Assembly: GCF_004327985.1 (NCBI RefSeq)
Contig: NZ_SJDL01000016.1
Span: forward strand, 33,168 to 97,167
Source of the DNA: Marinobacter halodurans
Lineage (GTDB): Bacteria > Pseudomonadota > Gammaproteobacteria > Pseudomonadales > Oleiphilaceae
Direction: 5' to 3'
DNA: 64,000 bases
The position numbers and the translations under genes are program-made. Shown one piece after another: positions 17,839-28,380 of this stretch (positions are counted from its first letter, which is position 1; every line of letters starts with the position of its first letter). The notes under the pieces are model-generated. The model was not told the DNA's origin and did not search any database. It saw only the letters and a program-made list of their open reading frames with translations.

Positions 17839-18081
17839 ATGAATCTGATTCTGTTTCTGATCATTGGTGGCGTGGCTGGATGGCTGGCCGGCTTGATCAT
17901 GAAAGGGCGGGGTTTCGGCGTACTCGCCAACATCGGTATTGGTATTGTCGGCTCGTTGATCGGTGGCTTCCTGTTCAGTCTGTTGGGGCTGTCGTCCCAC
18001 GGCACCATCGGGTCCCTGGTGACCGCGACGGTAGGCGCCATCGTACTACTGTGGATCGTCAGCGCGATAAAGAAAGCGTGA
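17839..18081 (+). CDS. GlsB/YeaQ/YmgE family stress-response membrane protein
   Basis: An 80-residue protein with three hydrophobic segments and the family pattern GGVAGWLAGLIMKGRGFG followed by NIGIGIVGSLIGG. This is the transglycosylase-associated/GlsB family, linked to general stress response in other bacteria. The ATG at 17839 has AAGGGAG 7 nt upstream; a longer frame from 17767 has a basic, unlikely N terminus. Followed by a hairpin and the MAPEG gene. Confidence 0.88.
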   Translation: MNLILFLIIGGVAGWLAGLIMKGRGFGVLANIGIGIVGSLIGGFLFSLLGLSSHGTIGSLVTATVGAIVLLWIVSAIKKA

Positions 18082-18089
18082 ACCATCCG

Positions 18090-18116
18090 GGAGCCCCGGC
18101 CTCTGTTCGGGGCTCC
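18090..18116 (+). terminator. Hairpin after the GlsB-like gene
   Basis: Perfect 9-bp stem GGAGCCCCG / CGGGGCTCC with a 9-nt loop starting 8 nt after the stop codon. No U-tract follows, so it may be a weak or factor-dependent terminator, or protect the mRNA end. Confidence 0.45.
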
Positions 18117-18145
18117 GTCACTGACATCTTGGAGAATCCTGGAGA

Positions 18146-18547
18146 ATGATCGTACCGGTTACTGCAGTCTTTGCCGCCATCACGGCCATCCTGATGCTGT
18201 TCCTGGCCCTGCGGGTGTCGCTGTTCCGCCGCAAGCTCAAGGTCGGGATCGGCGATGGCGGGCAGAAGGATATCGAGGTGGCGATCCGGGCCCACGCCAA
18301 CCTGGTGGAGTACGCCCCGATCATGCTGATCCTGATGGCGCTGGGCGAACTGAACGGTGTCTACGTGATCTACGTCTATCTCGTCGGCATGCTGTTCGTT
18401 GTGGGCCGCCTGCTGCATGCCTGGGGCTTTATACGCAGCCGTGGCGGCTATGCGTTGGGCCGCATGTTCGGCACGCTGTTCACCTGGCTGGCGGTCCTGG
18501 TGATGGCCGCGCTGACCCTGCTCAACGTGGTCCAGGTTTCCCTGTAA
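18146..18547 (+). CDS. MAPEG family membrane protein (YecN-like)
   Basis: A 133-residue integral membrane protein with four hydrophobic helices. The segments RAHANLVEYAPI and VVGRLLHAWGF are the MAPEG signature (membrane-associated proteins in eicosanoid and glutathione metabolism). Bacterial members are glutathione-dependent transferase/peroxidase-like or of unknown role. Start ATG at 18146 follows TGGAGA closely. It lies 64 nt downstream of the GlsB-like gene and may be read from its own promoter. Confidence 0.85.
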   Translation: MIVPVTAVFAAITAILMLFLALRVSLFRRKLKVGIGDGGQKDIEVAIRAHANLVEYAPIMLILMALGELNGVYVIYVYLVGMLFVVGRLLHAWGFIRSRGGYALGRMFGTLFTWLAVLVMAALTLLNVVQVSL

Positions 18548-18557
18548 CCCCTGATCC

Positions 18558-18968
18558 TCAGAGCCGTTTGCGGCGGAGGGTGTAGTTCAGTTTCGACTGG
18601 ATGCGCTCGCCGTCGCGGTTGAGCATCTCCAGACCCCCTTCCGGTAGCCGGCGGTACATCCGAACCACCTGGCCATTTTCACCCTGCAGGCTGATGCGCC
18701 CCAGATCCATTGGGTCGGTGGGTGGCAGGATTTCCCACTGGCCCTCCCGCCGCGTGGTATCGCCGTTGCGCTCCAGGTACGTCTCGGTCAGCGTGTAGGT
18801 GTCCGGAGCCCGGTAGAGCGTCAGGCGGGTTTCGATACCCGGGCAGTCCGCACAGGGCAGCGTGCCTTCCCAGACGCCGTAGGGCGATCTTTCCGTCACC
18901 GGTGCCTGGCTGGCACAACCGGTCAGCAGGGCAGTGGTCAACAGGGCACTGAGCGTCAACAGTCGCAT
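18558..18968 (-). CDS. NlpE N-terminal domain lipoprotein
   Basis: A 136-residue lipoprotein: signal peptide with lipobox LLTGC (cysteine at 18), then a small beta-barrel with YGVWEGTLPCADCPGIETRLTL, the CxxC-containing signature of the copper-resistance lipoprotein NlpE N-terminal domain. The C-terminal OB-fold domain of E. coli NlpE is absent, so it is the short version. NlpE acts as an outer-membrane sensor of lipoprotein sorting and surface contact through Cpx in enterobacteria; the role here is not shown. ATG at 18968 follows AAGGAAG. Confidence 0.83.
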   Translation of the reverse strand: MRLLTLSALLTTALLTGCASQAPVTERSPYGVWEGTLPCADCPGIETRLTLYRAPDTYTLTETYLERNGDTTRREGQWEILPPTDPMDLGRISLQGENGQVVRMYRRLPEGGLEMLNRDGERIQSKLNYTLRRKRL

Positions 18969-19087
18969 GGGCGCTTCCTTGGCAAGGGGGTAGCGGGTCT
19001 GGCGAGGGGAAAGAATCGCAGGTTCGACGGGATGGTTCAATCCGGCGTATCAGGCGACACGCCGGATGGGAATGGGCACGGAAGCGT

Positions 19088-19813
19088 TTACTGGGCCTTG
19101 GCCATCTGCTCGCTGTGGTACTGCAGGTCCAGGCGACGGTTGGCGGCGCTGTCCTCCGGGTTGGTCAGCGGTTTGCGGCTGCCCCAGCCCACCACCTCGA
19201 TGCGGCTCTCGTCGATGCCCTCGCTCTTGAGGATCTTGGCGGCACTGTTGGCACGCAGACGGGACAGGAAGGCGTTGTATTCTTCCGGTCCGTGGCTGTC
19301 GGTGTGGCCGTTGATGCTGACCGTCACTTCCGGATGCGCCTTCATGTAGGCGGCGTGTTGACGCAGGATCGCCTGGTCTTCCTCCGACAGGCGGTGCTTG
19401 TCGAAGCCGAAGTGGAACTTCATCTGGTGCGGTTTGCGCGGGCTCTCGTCCATCGGGTTCACCTGTGAGTCGCTGTTGTGTACCTGGGCCGCACGGGCCA
19501 TCAGTTCCGGGTTGTCCAGTACGAGAACGGTCATATCTTTTTCCTCAGGCGCATCCGCGATGCGGTCATCCGGTTTGGTCTCACTATTGTCGGCTGCGGA
19601 TTGCGCCGCAATTGGCCGTTGGTCGATGTGTTGCCGGGTGTCGGCCACCGGCGGCTGGGCGGAGGCGGTTGTGGCCGCGTCGTTTTCCGGCCCGCCGCTG
19701 GACGCGCAGCCGCTGATGGCACCGATCAGCAAGGCGCCCGCGGTAAACCGCCAGCGACCCGCGTCCGATTGAATGCGGACTTTATGGAGGGGATGTGACA
19801 AACGCTGTGGCAT
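19088..19813 (-). CDS. OmpA family lipoprotein (Pal-like)
   Basis: A 241-residue outer-membrane lipoprotein. The signal region ends at ISGC (lipobox; cysteine near residue 36 after an unusually long basic N-region). A disordered Ala/Asp/Pro-rich linker leads to a C-terminal OmpA peptidoglycan-binding domain (about 130-240) with the signature NGHTDSHGPEEYNAFLSRLRA and the end NRRLDLQY. It should attach the outer membrane to peptidoglycan. No tol genes are nearby, so it is an extra OmpA-domain protein and not the main Pal. AGGAG precedes the ATG. Confidence 0.85.
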   Translation of the reverse strand: MPQRLSHPLHKVRIQSDAGRWRFTAGALLIGAISGCASSGGPENDAATTASAQPPVADTRQHIDQRPIAAQSAADNSETKPDDRIADAPEEKDMTVLVLDNPELMARAAQVHNSDSQVNPMDESPRKPHQMKFHFGFDKHRLSEEDQAILRQHAAYMKAHPEVTVSINGHTDSHGPEEYNAFLSRLRANSAAKILKSEGIDESRIEVVGWGSRKPLTNPEDSAANRRLDLQYHSEQMAKAQ

Positions 19814-19979
19814 GGAAAACTCCTGATCGTCGGTTGGGACACTAGGCCCGTTTCTGTCTCTCAGGGTCTATTTCAGCGCGATAATCTGGCACCGCTGTGG
19901 TAAAAAGCAGACCGGAACGGATGAAATGTGATGAAATCGGGCAGGCCCCGCTGCGGCCGTCCGAAGCCATGGACGTACT

Positions 19980-21434
19980 ATGCTGATTATTCCCGTCGAA
20001 CGCGCCGTGGACTGGCGCCGTCCCCCCTGGATGACCCTGGGCATCATGCTCACCTGCCTGCTGGTGTTCCTGTTCTACCAGTCCGGCGACGGGCGCCGGA
20101 TGGGCGGAGCCGTCGCGCAGTACCTGGATGCCGACCTGGATCGGCTGGAAGCACCGGCCTACGAAACCTACCTAGAACGCCGTATCCGGCTGGAGGGCGA
20201 GACCGGCCTGACGTCACGGTTGGGGACCGTGAAGGATCTAATGGCCCAGGACCAGCGTGTCGTCCTGGCCCATGTCCTGCTGATGGACGCGGATTTCTAC
20301 CACTACCTGCTGCAGCACCAGTCGGTGATCTGGTCGACGGAGGAGCGCAGTTACTGGTCGCAACACCGGATTCCCATCCAGACCGACTGGGTCAGCCAGA
20401 CCTCGGCGCTGGCTGCGGGGGTGGTGCCGGCGGAGCTGTCGCTGGCGGACCTGATCAGCTACCAGTTCCTGCACGGCGGCTGGATGCACATCATCGGTAA
20501 CCTGCTGGTGCTGTTCATGCTGGGCTTCACGGTGGAGCGGGCGCTGGGGCCGGTCAAGTTCCTGCTGGCCTACCTGTTCTGCGGCGCTGTGTCGGGGCTG
20601 GTCTGGGCCGGGTTCAACTGGGGGCATTACTTACCGCTGATCGGTGCCTCGGGCAGTATCGCGGGGCTGATGGGGATGTACGTGGCCCTGTTCGGACGCC
20701 AGCGGATCCGCTTCTTCTATTTCGTGGGGGTCTACTTCGACTACTTCCGGGCGCCGGCGTTGGCCCTGCTGCCGGTCTGGATCGGCAAGGAAATCTACGA
20801 TCACTTCTTCGCCGGGGCCACCGGCGTGGCCTACATCGCCCACGCGGGCGGTCTGGCCGTGGGGGCTGGCCTGGTGTGGCTGCTGGGACGCAGCTGGCTG
20901 CAGCCGCGCGAGACCTTCTTCGAACCGGAAGAGGACGAACAGGAAGAGCGTTTCCGCAGCGCCTACAGCCAGGCGATGGGGCGGATCGGCGCGCTGGATT
21001 TCGAACAGGCCCGACTGCAGTTCGAGGCCCTGTGGAAGCGGTATCCGCAGCGGCTGGTCCTGCTCGAACACCTGTACCAGCTGGCCAAGCTGCGGCCCGA
21101 CAGCGAAGCCTACCGCGACCGGGCCCGGGAGCTGATGCAGGTGACCCAGGCCCAGCACCAGCCGGAACGGATGCTGGCGGTCTGGCAGGAATACCAGGGC
21201 AAGGGGCAGCCGCATCACCCGTTATCGGCTGAAGACCACAACCGGGTTTTCTTCGCCGGCCTGCGCAGCGGCGACCTGAAAACGGCGGAACGGGTCTTCG
21301 AGCGCCTGCGGGCGACCGGAGACCGGACGCTGGCGGAGGAAGCCTGCCGCCTGCTGGCGGCGGAGTTCGAGAAACGGCAGATGACGCCCAAGGCCCGTCA
21401 CTACCGCGACCTTCTGGGGCGGTTGGGGGCCTAG
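19980..21434 (+). CDS. Rhomboid family intramembrane serine protease with TPR-like C-terminal domain
   Basis: A 484-residue protein. Six or so transmembrane helices carry the rhomboid core: HGGWMHIIGNLLVLFMLG (helix 2), GASGSIAGLMGM with catalytic S224, and AHAGGLAVGAG with H288. Between TM1 and TM2 is an unusually long extramembrane segment (about residues 35-155). After residue 305 comes an acidic linker and about 175 residues of helical repeats resembling tetratricopeptide units. It should cleave membrane proteins within or near the bilayer; the substrate is unknown. The ATG at 19980 has a weak RBS. It converges with another membrane/TPR protein. Confidence 0.85.
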   Translation: MLIIPVERAVDWRRPPWMTLGIMLTCLLVFLFYQSGDGRRMGGAVAQYLDADLDRLEAPAYETYLERRIRLEGETGLTSRLGTVKDLMAQDQRVVLAHVLLMDADFYHYLLQHQSVIWSTEERSYWSQHRIPIQTDWVSQTSALAAGVVPAELSLADLISYQFLHGGWMHIIGNLLVLFMLGFTVERALGPVKFLLAYLFCGAVSGLVWAGFNWGHYLPLIGASGSIAGLMGMYVALFGRQRIRFFYFVGVYFDYFRAPALALLPVWIGKEIYDHFFAGATGVAYIAHAGGLAVGAGLVWLLGRSWLQPRETFFEPEEDEQEERFRSAYSQAMGRIGALDFEQARLQFEALWKRYPQRLVLLEHLYQLAKLRPDSEAYRDRARELMQVTQAQHQPERMLAVWQEYQGKGQPHHPLSAEDHNRVFFAGLRSGDLKTAERVFERLRATGDRTLAEEACRLLAAEFEKRQMTPKARHYRDLLGRLGA

Positions 21435-21503
21435 TCGGCCCAAACCGTACGGTCCACGCCGAGGCGGCAGCAAAAGCCTCGCCAGCGGCGGCCCGTATCG
21501 TAG

Positions 21504-21662
21504 GTTGGACTGACGGAGGAAGCCCAACAAACCGGGTTTGCGGCCAATCTCATCCAATCCAATGGTCACAGCCGGTTTTGGGGAACCCATACTCCAAGCA
21601 TGCCCGCGATAACGGGAACGTCCGGTGCCCGCTCATTGTTGGGCTTCCTGCGTCAGCCCAAC
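21504..21662. repeat. Paired inverted repeat (27-bp arms), REP/BIME- or MITE-like
   Basis: Left arm at 21504-21530 and right arm at 21636-21662 are reverse complements at 25 of 27 positions; each contains a GTTGG...CCAAC dyad of its own (core GAGGAAGCCCAACAA). The 105 nt between hold no gene. It fills the space between two convergent genes. Confidence 0.75.
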
Positions 21663-21692
21663 CGACGTCCTGGGGGAAATGGCGCAGTGGCC

Positions 21693-23135
21693 TTATTCTG
21701 CCCCGAACTGTGCTGCCGGCCCGCGCAGGGGCTGCTGGTTGCGCGCCTGCTCCAGGTAGGTGGCGATCGACGCGTGCAGGCTGTGGCCGGTGCAGCGTTT
21801 CTGGATGAAGGTGAGGAAGGCGGTGGCCTTTTCCCATTGGCCCAGTTGGGCCAGGGACTGTGCCACCAACAGATAGGCCGGTGCCAAGGCTTCGCTGTCC
21901 GGAAAACGCTTGTGGAAGTCCTGCAGCACACGCAACACCTCACGATGCTGGCCGTAATGGTTCAGTACCCGGGCACAGGCCACCGCCAGGGCCGGATCAT
22001 CCAGCCGGAAACCCGGTTCCACCTTTTCCAGCCGCTGGAGGAAGTCGGCCAAGCCCTCAGCATCGCGCTGGTCGGCCAGCCACTGCAACAGCCTTGGATG
22101 GGCTTGGTAGAGCTCGCGGTCATCGTTCATGGCCACCAGCAGCCGGTAGAGCTGGCCCAGGCGCTGGGGATGGTTCGGGTCACTCTTGAGGCCGGACTTG
22201 ATCAGACTCAGCGCCCGCTCGTAGTTACCGTCCTTGAGGTTCATGTCGATGTCGGCGTCGATCCGCAGCGAGCGGTCCGGTTCCCGGCGCAGGACCTCGT
22301 CGTCCTGCAGGTCACTGGCGAAGCCCAGCTCCTCCTGGTACTGGAACAGCAGGTAACCCATCATGTGGAAGAAAATCAGCATGAAGGTACTGCCGATAAA
22401 GCCGGACAGGGGCTGGGCCACCATCGGCGAGAGATGATTCATCGCGAATTCCTGGATCGCGCCGCTGGCGAGCATCATCAGGACCAGATGCCCGTATAGA
22501 ACGAAGTACGGCCAGCCGATCCGGGAGATCAGTGAAATCAGATGGGCCGGATTCACCGCCGGCCCGAGGGACTGCTCCATACCCAGGATCATGATGCTGG
22601 CCGGCAGTACCAGAATCACGAAGGCCAGAGCAACCAGCCACAGCGCCCAGCCGCCCACCATGCCAGCGCTATACAACAGCCCGCCGATCAGGAAAAACAC
22701 CACCACTTGCAGCAGCACGACGATGAATCCGGAACCGGTGAAGGCGGTCGCCAGCGGTGGTGGCGTCATATGGCCTTCGGCCGTGTGCCGGATCACAGCG
22801 TAGGTGTATTTGAGCAGGGCTAGCAGCAATATCAACCAGACCGCAAAGCCGACCAGGTTGCGATCCAGCAGCAGCGGCACGAACGTACAGATGCCCACCA
22901 CCATTAGCGGATCGGAATGGAACGGGTAGCGGAAAAAGGCGGGAATCCGGTTCCAGAACGGTTCCACCTGCGTCGCTGCGCCCAGGTAACGCATCACCTG
23001 GCCGCAATGGGGGCAGGTCCCGTGCCGGCGATGGGTATCGGCGTCGGGCATGCACGCCAGGCAGTAGTCCTGCTGGCAGCCGTTGCAGTGCCACTTGGCG
23101 GCGGTGTTGGGATGGTAATGACAGTAGTGTTTCAC
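21693..23135 (-). CDS. Zinc-ribbon/B-box and TPR membrane protein
   Basis: A 480-residue protein in three parts. Residues 1-50 hold a cysteine/histidine cluster resembling a B-box or double zinc ribbon (CHYHP, CNGC, CLAC, CPHC). Residues about 70-290 contain five or six hydrophobic helices with a DUF4013-like flavour. Residues about 310-475 are helical repeats with TPR features (YERALSLIKSGLKSDPNHP, YLLVAQSLAQLGQWEKA). The function is unknown; the design suggests a membrane-anchored scaffold. It is encoded opposite the rhomboid gene, which also ends in TPR-like repeats. Confidence 0.7.
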   Translation of the reverse strand: MKHYCHYHPNTAAKWHCNGCQQDYCLACMPDADTHRRHGTCPHCGQVMRYLGAATQVEPFWNRIPAFFRYPFHSDPLMVVGICTFVPLLLDRNLVGFAVWLILLLALLKYTYAVIRHTAEGHMTPPPLATAFTGSGFIVVLLQVVVFFLIGGLLYSAGMVGGWALWLVALAFVILVLPASIMILGMEQSLGPAVNPAHLISLISRIGWPYFVLYGHLVLMMLASGAIQEFAMNHLSPMVAQPLSGFIGSTFMLIFFHMMGYLLFQYQEELGFASDLQDDEVLRREPDRSLRIDADIDMNLKDGNYERALSLIKSGLKSDPNHPQRLGQLYRLLVAMNDDRELYQAHPRLLQWLADQRDAEGLADFLQRLEKVEPGFRLDDPALAVACARVLNHYGQHREVLRVLQDFHKRFPDSEALAPAYLLVAQSLAQLGQWEKATAFLTFIQKRCTGHSLHASIATYLEQARNQQPLRGPAAQFGAE

Positions 23136-23337
23136 GTCGCGCTGCTAACTGGTTGATCTGGCCGACAATCATGGCAGATGCCGGAGGACCTCACCAGCAC
23201 CCGCAGTGGCCGGGATGTTGGCTTTTCGTAAAAATGCGGACGCGACCGGAGACGTCGTTCCGTTAGAATACAGGGACAGACGACACATTCTTGCCCGACC
23301 GGTACATGCAGGCCGCGCCGGGCGCGGGAGGCACTAT

Positions 23338-25164
23338 TTGACCCGATACCAACCCGATCTCCGGTCCGTGGCGGCCGCGACGGGCCCTCGAGAAGCCTAC
23401 ACCTGGCGCCAGATCGCCCGCTTCGCCCTGACCCACCGGCGCCGCCTGGTGCGGGCCAACATCATTGCCGTGCTGGCGACATTGGTCAGTGTGCCTTTGC
23501 CCCTGTTGCTGCCGGTGCTGGTGGACGAGGTGCTGCTGGACAAGCCGGGCCCGGTGTTGCCGGCGATGAACGCGGTGCTGCCGGAAAGCTGGCAGGCGCC
23601 GGTGGTCTACATCGCCGTGATGGTCCTGCTGGCGTTCCTGATGCGGATGATGGCGCTGGCCTTCAACGTGGCCCAGTCCCGGGAGTTTTCCATCATTTCC
23701 AAGGACGTGGTATTCCGCATCCGCGAGCGCCTGCTGGGCCGGTTGGGGCGCATTGCCATGTCGGAGTATGAAACCCTGGGCTCCGGCGCCGTGACCGCGC
23801 ATTTCATCACCGATCTGGACACCATCGACAAGTTCCTGGGCACGACCATCAGCCGCTTCCTGGTGGCCAGCCTGACGGTACTGGGCACCGCGGGTGTGCT
23901 GCTCTGGGTGCACTGGGAGCTGGGCCTGCTGATCCTGCTGTTCAACCCGCTGGTGATCTTCTGCACCATGCTCATCGGCAAGCGGGTGAAGGAGCTCAAG
24001 CGGCGGGAGAATAGCGCCTACGAGGTATTCCAGGGCGACCTGACTGAAACCCTGGACGCCATCCACCAGTTGCGTGCGGCCAACCGTGAGGGGCACTACC
24101 TGCGGCACCTGATCGACCGGGCCCGGGGCGTGCGGGATCACGCCGTGCAATTCGAATGGCGCAGCGATGCGGCCACCCGCGCCAGTTTCACCCTGTTCCA
24201 GTTCGGCGTGGACAGCTTTCGCGCCGCCGCCATGATCACCGTGCTGCTGAGCGATCTGAGCATCGGCATGATGTTCGCCATTTTCGGCTACCTGTGGTTC
24301 ATGCTGACGCCGGTGCAGGAGATGCTGAACATGCAGTACGCCTACTACGCGGCCAACGCGGCCCTGGCGCGGATCAATCGCCTGCTGCAGTTGAAGGAGG
24401 AACCGCGCTATCCGGCGCTGGAGAATCCGTTCCGGAACCGCCACACCGTCAGCCTGACCCTGCGTGACGTCTCGTTCCGCTACGGCGAGGAAGACGTGTT
24501 GCGCCACATCAACCTGGACGTGGCACCCGGCGAGAAAGTGGCCATCGTCGGCGCCAGCGGTGGCGGCAAGTCCACCCTGGTGCAGGTGATCCTGGGCATG
24601 TACACACCCAGCCGGGGCGAGATCCTGATCGGTGGCGTGCCGGTCCAGCGCATCGGCCTGGAGTGCCTGCGCGAGCATGTGGCGACGGTGCTCCAGCATC
24701 CGGCGCTGTTCAACGACACCGTGCGCCAGAACCTGACCATGGGCCGCGAACACAGCGATGAGGCACTCTGGCATGCCCTGCGGATTGCCCAACTGGACCA
24801 CACCGTCGAGGCGATGGAGAACGGTCTGGAAACCCGCATCGGTCGCCAGGGTGTACGCCTGTCCGGAGGTCAGCGCCAGCGGCTGGCGATTGCCCGCATG
24901 GTGTTGTCGGATCCGTCGGTGGTGATCCTCGACGAGGCCACCTCGGCGCTGGATGCGGAAACCGAGTACCAGCTGCACCAGGCCTTGGAAGACTTCCTGA
25001 AACAGCGCACCACCCTGATCATCGCCCACCGCCTCAGTGCCGTGAAGCAGGCGGACCGGGCCTACGTGTTCGAGGACGGACGCATCATCGAGGAAGGTCA
25101 CCACGACGAACTGATCGCCCGGCAGGGGCTCTACGCCCAGCTCTACGGTGACCGCCAGCACTGA
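23338..25164 (+). CDS. ABC transporter, fused permease/ATPase (exporter type)
   Basis: A half-transporter of 608 residues from the TTG at 23338, which follows GGGAGG by 6 nt; an upstream extension in the same frame is not protein-like. The N-terminal six-helix exporter domain spans about 30-330, the ATPase about 365-605. Walker A is GASGGGKST, signature LSGGQRQRLA, Walker B VVILDEATSALD, and the H-loop IIAHRLSAV. Family members export lipids, peptides or drugs as dimers; nothing nearby indicates the substrate. Likely a homodimer because no partner is adjacent. Confidence 0.85.
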   Translation: MTRYQPDLRSVAAATGPREAYTWRQIARFALTHRRRLVRANIIAVLATLVSVPLPLLLPVLVDEVLLDKPGPVLPAMNAVLPESWQAPVVYIAVMVLLAFLMRMMALAFNVAQSREFSIISKDVVFRIRERLLGRLGRIAMSEYETLGSGAVTAHFITDLDTIDKFLGTTISRFLVASLTVLGTAGVLLWVHWELGLLILLFNPLVIFCTMLIGKRVKELKRRENSAYEVFQGDLTETLDAIHQLRAANREGHYLRHLIDRARGVRDHAVQFEWRSDAATRASFTLFQFGVDSFRAAAMITVLLSDLSIGMMFAIFGYLWFMLTPVQEMLNMQYAYYAANAALARINRLLQLKEEPRYPALENPFRNRHTVSLTLRDVSFRYGEEDVLRHINLDVAPGEKVAIVGASGGGKSTLVQVILGMYTPSRGEILIGGVPVQRIGLECLREHVATVLQHPALFNDTVRQNLTMGREHSDEALWHALRIAQLDHTVEAMENGLETRIGRQGVRLSGGQRQRLAIARMVLSDPSVVILDEATSALDAETEYQLHQALEDFLKQRTTLIIAHRLSAVKQADRAYVFEDGRIIEEGHHDELIARQGLYAQLYGDRQH

Positions 25165-25185
25165 CAGGTGTGCCTGATGGCATTC

Positions 25186-25220
25186 ACCGCGGTTATGTTG
25201 AATATTCATATGGCCGCGGT
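25186..25220. promoter_or_regulatory. Nested dyad upstream of aconitase
   Basis: ACCGCGG (25186-25192) and CCGCGGT (25214-25220) flank a central palindrome TGAATATTCA. It lies about 150 nt before the acnA start and just after the ABC gene. It could be an operator or a weak terminator; no regulator can be assigned. Confidence 0.3.
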
Positions 25221-25369
25221 TGAAGTCGCCAAAATCAATGCGATAGTAAGGAGTAACTGTTCAAACGGGAATTTCTGGCCCAGGCTGGAGGTCCCACTAT
25301 CCTGATGAGAGGCCGAATCCCCATCACGCCCTTTGACACTTCGAATACGATAAGGAAAGGAGGCGTTAC

Positions 25370-28138
<2,769 letters not shown>

Positions 28139-28161
28139 CGCGTTCTGTCGTCGGAAACGAC

Positions 28162-28191
28162 CCGTCCTGGTTCGGCCAGGGCGGTTTTTTT
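28162..28191 (+). terminator. Intrinsic terminator of acnA
   Basis: Stem CCGTCCTGG / CCAGGGCGG (one G-U pair), 5-nt loop TTCGG, then seven T. It starts 24 nt after the acnA stop codon. Confidence 0.88.
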
Positions 28192-28380
28192 GTGGGCGGA
28201 ATTCGGTACGCCACGGATTAAAGTCCCGTAAATATCGGCCTTCCCGACAGTTTGTTTCTGTGGGATGGCCGACTATAGTGAGGATGAAAGCGTTCCCGCA
28301 GCCGTCGTTGCGGGATCCGGGGTTCCTGACGAGCCTCTGGGCGCCGGCAGCGATTCCGGACCGCCCAGGGGCTTTCTAAC

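Noticed and set aside
23263..25209. 648-codon open frame on the minus strand
   Set aside because: Antisense shadow of the ABC exporter gene; composition is His/Gln-rich without motifs.
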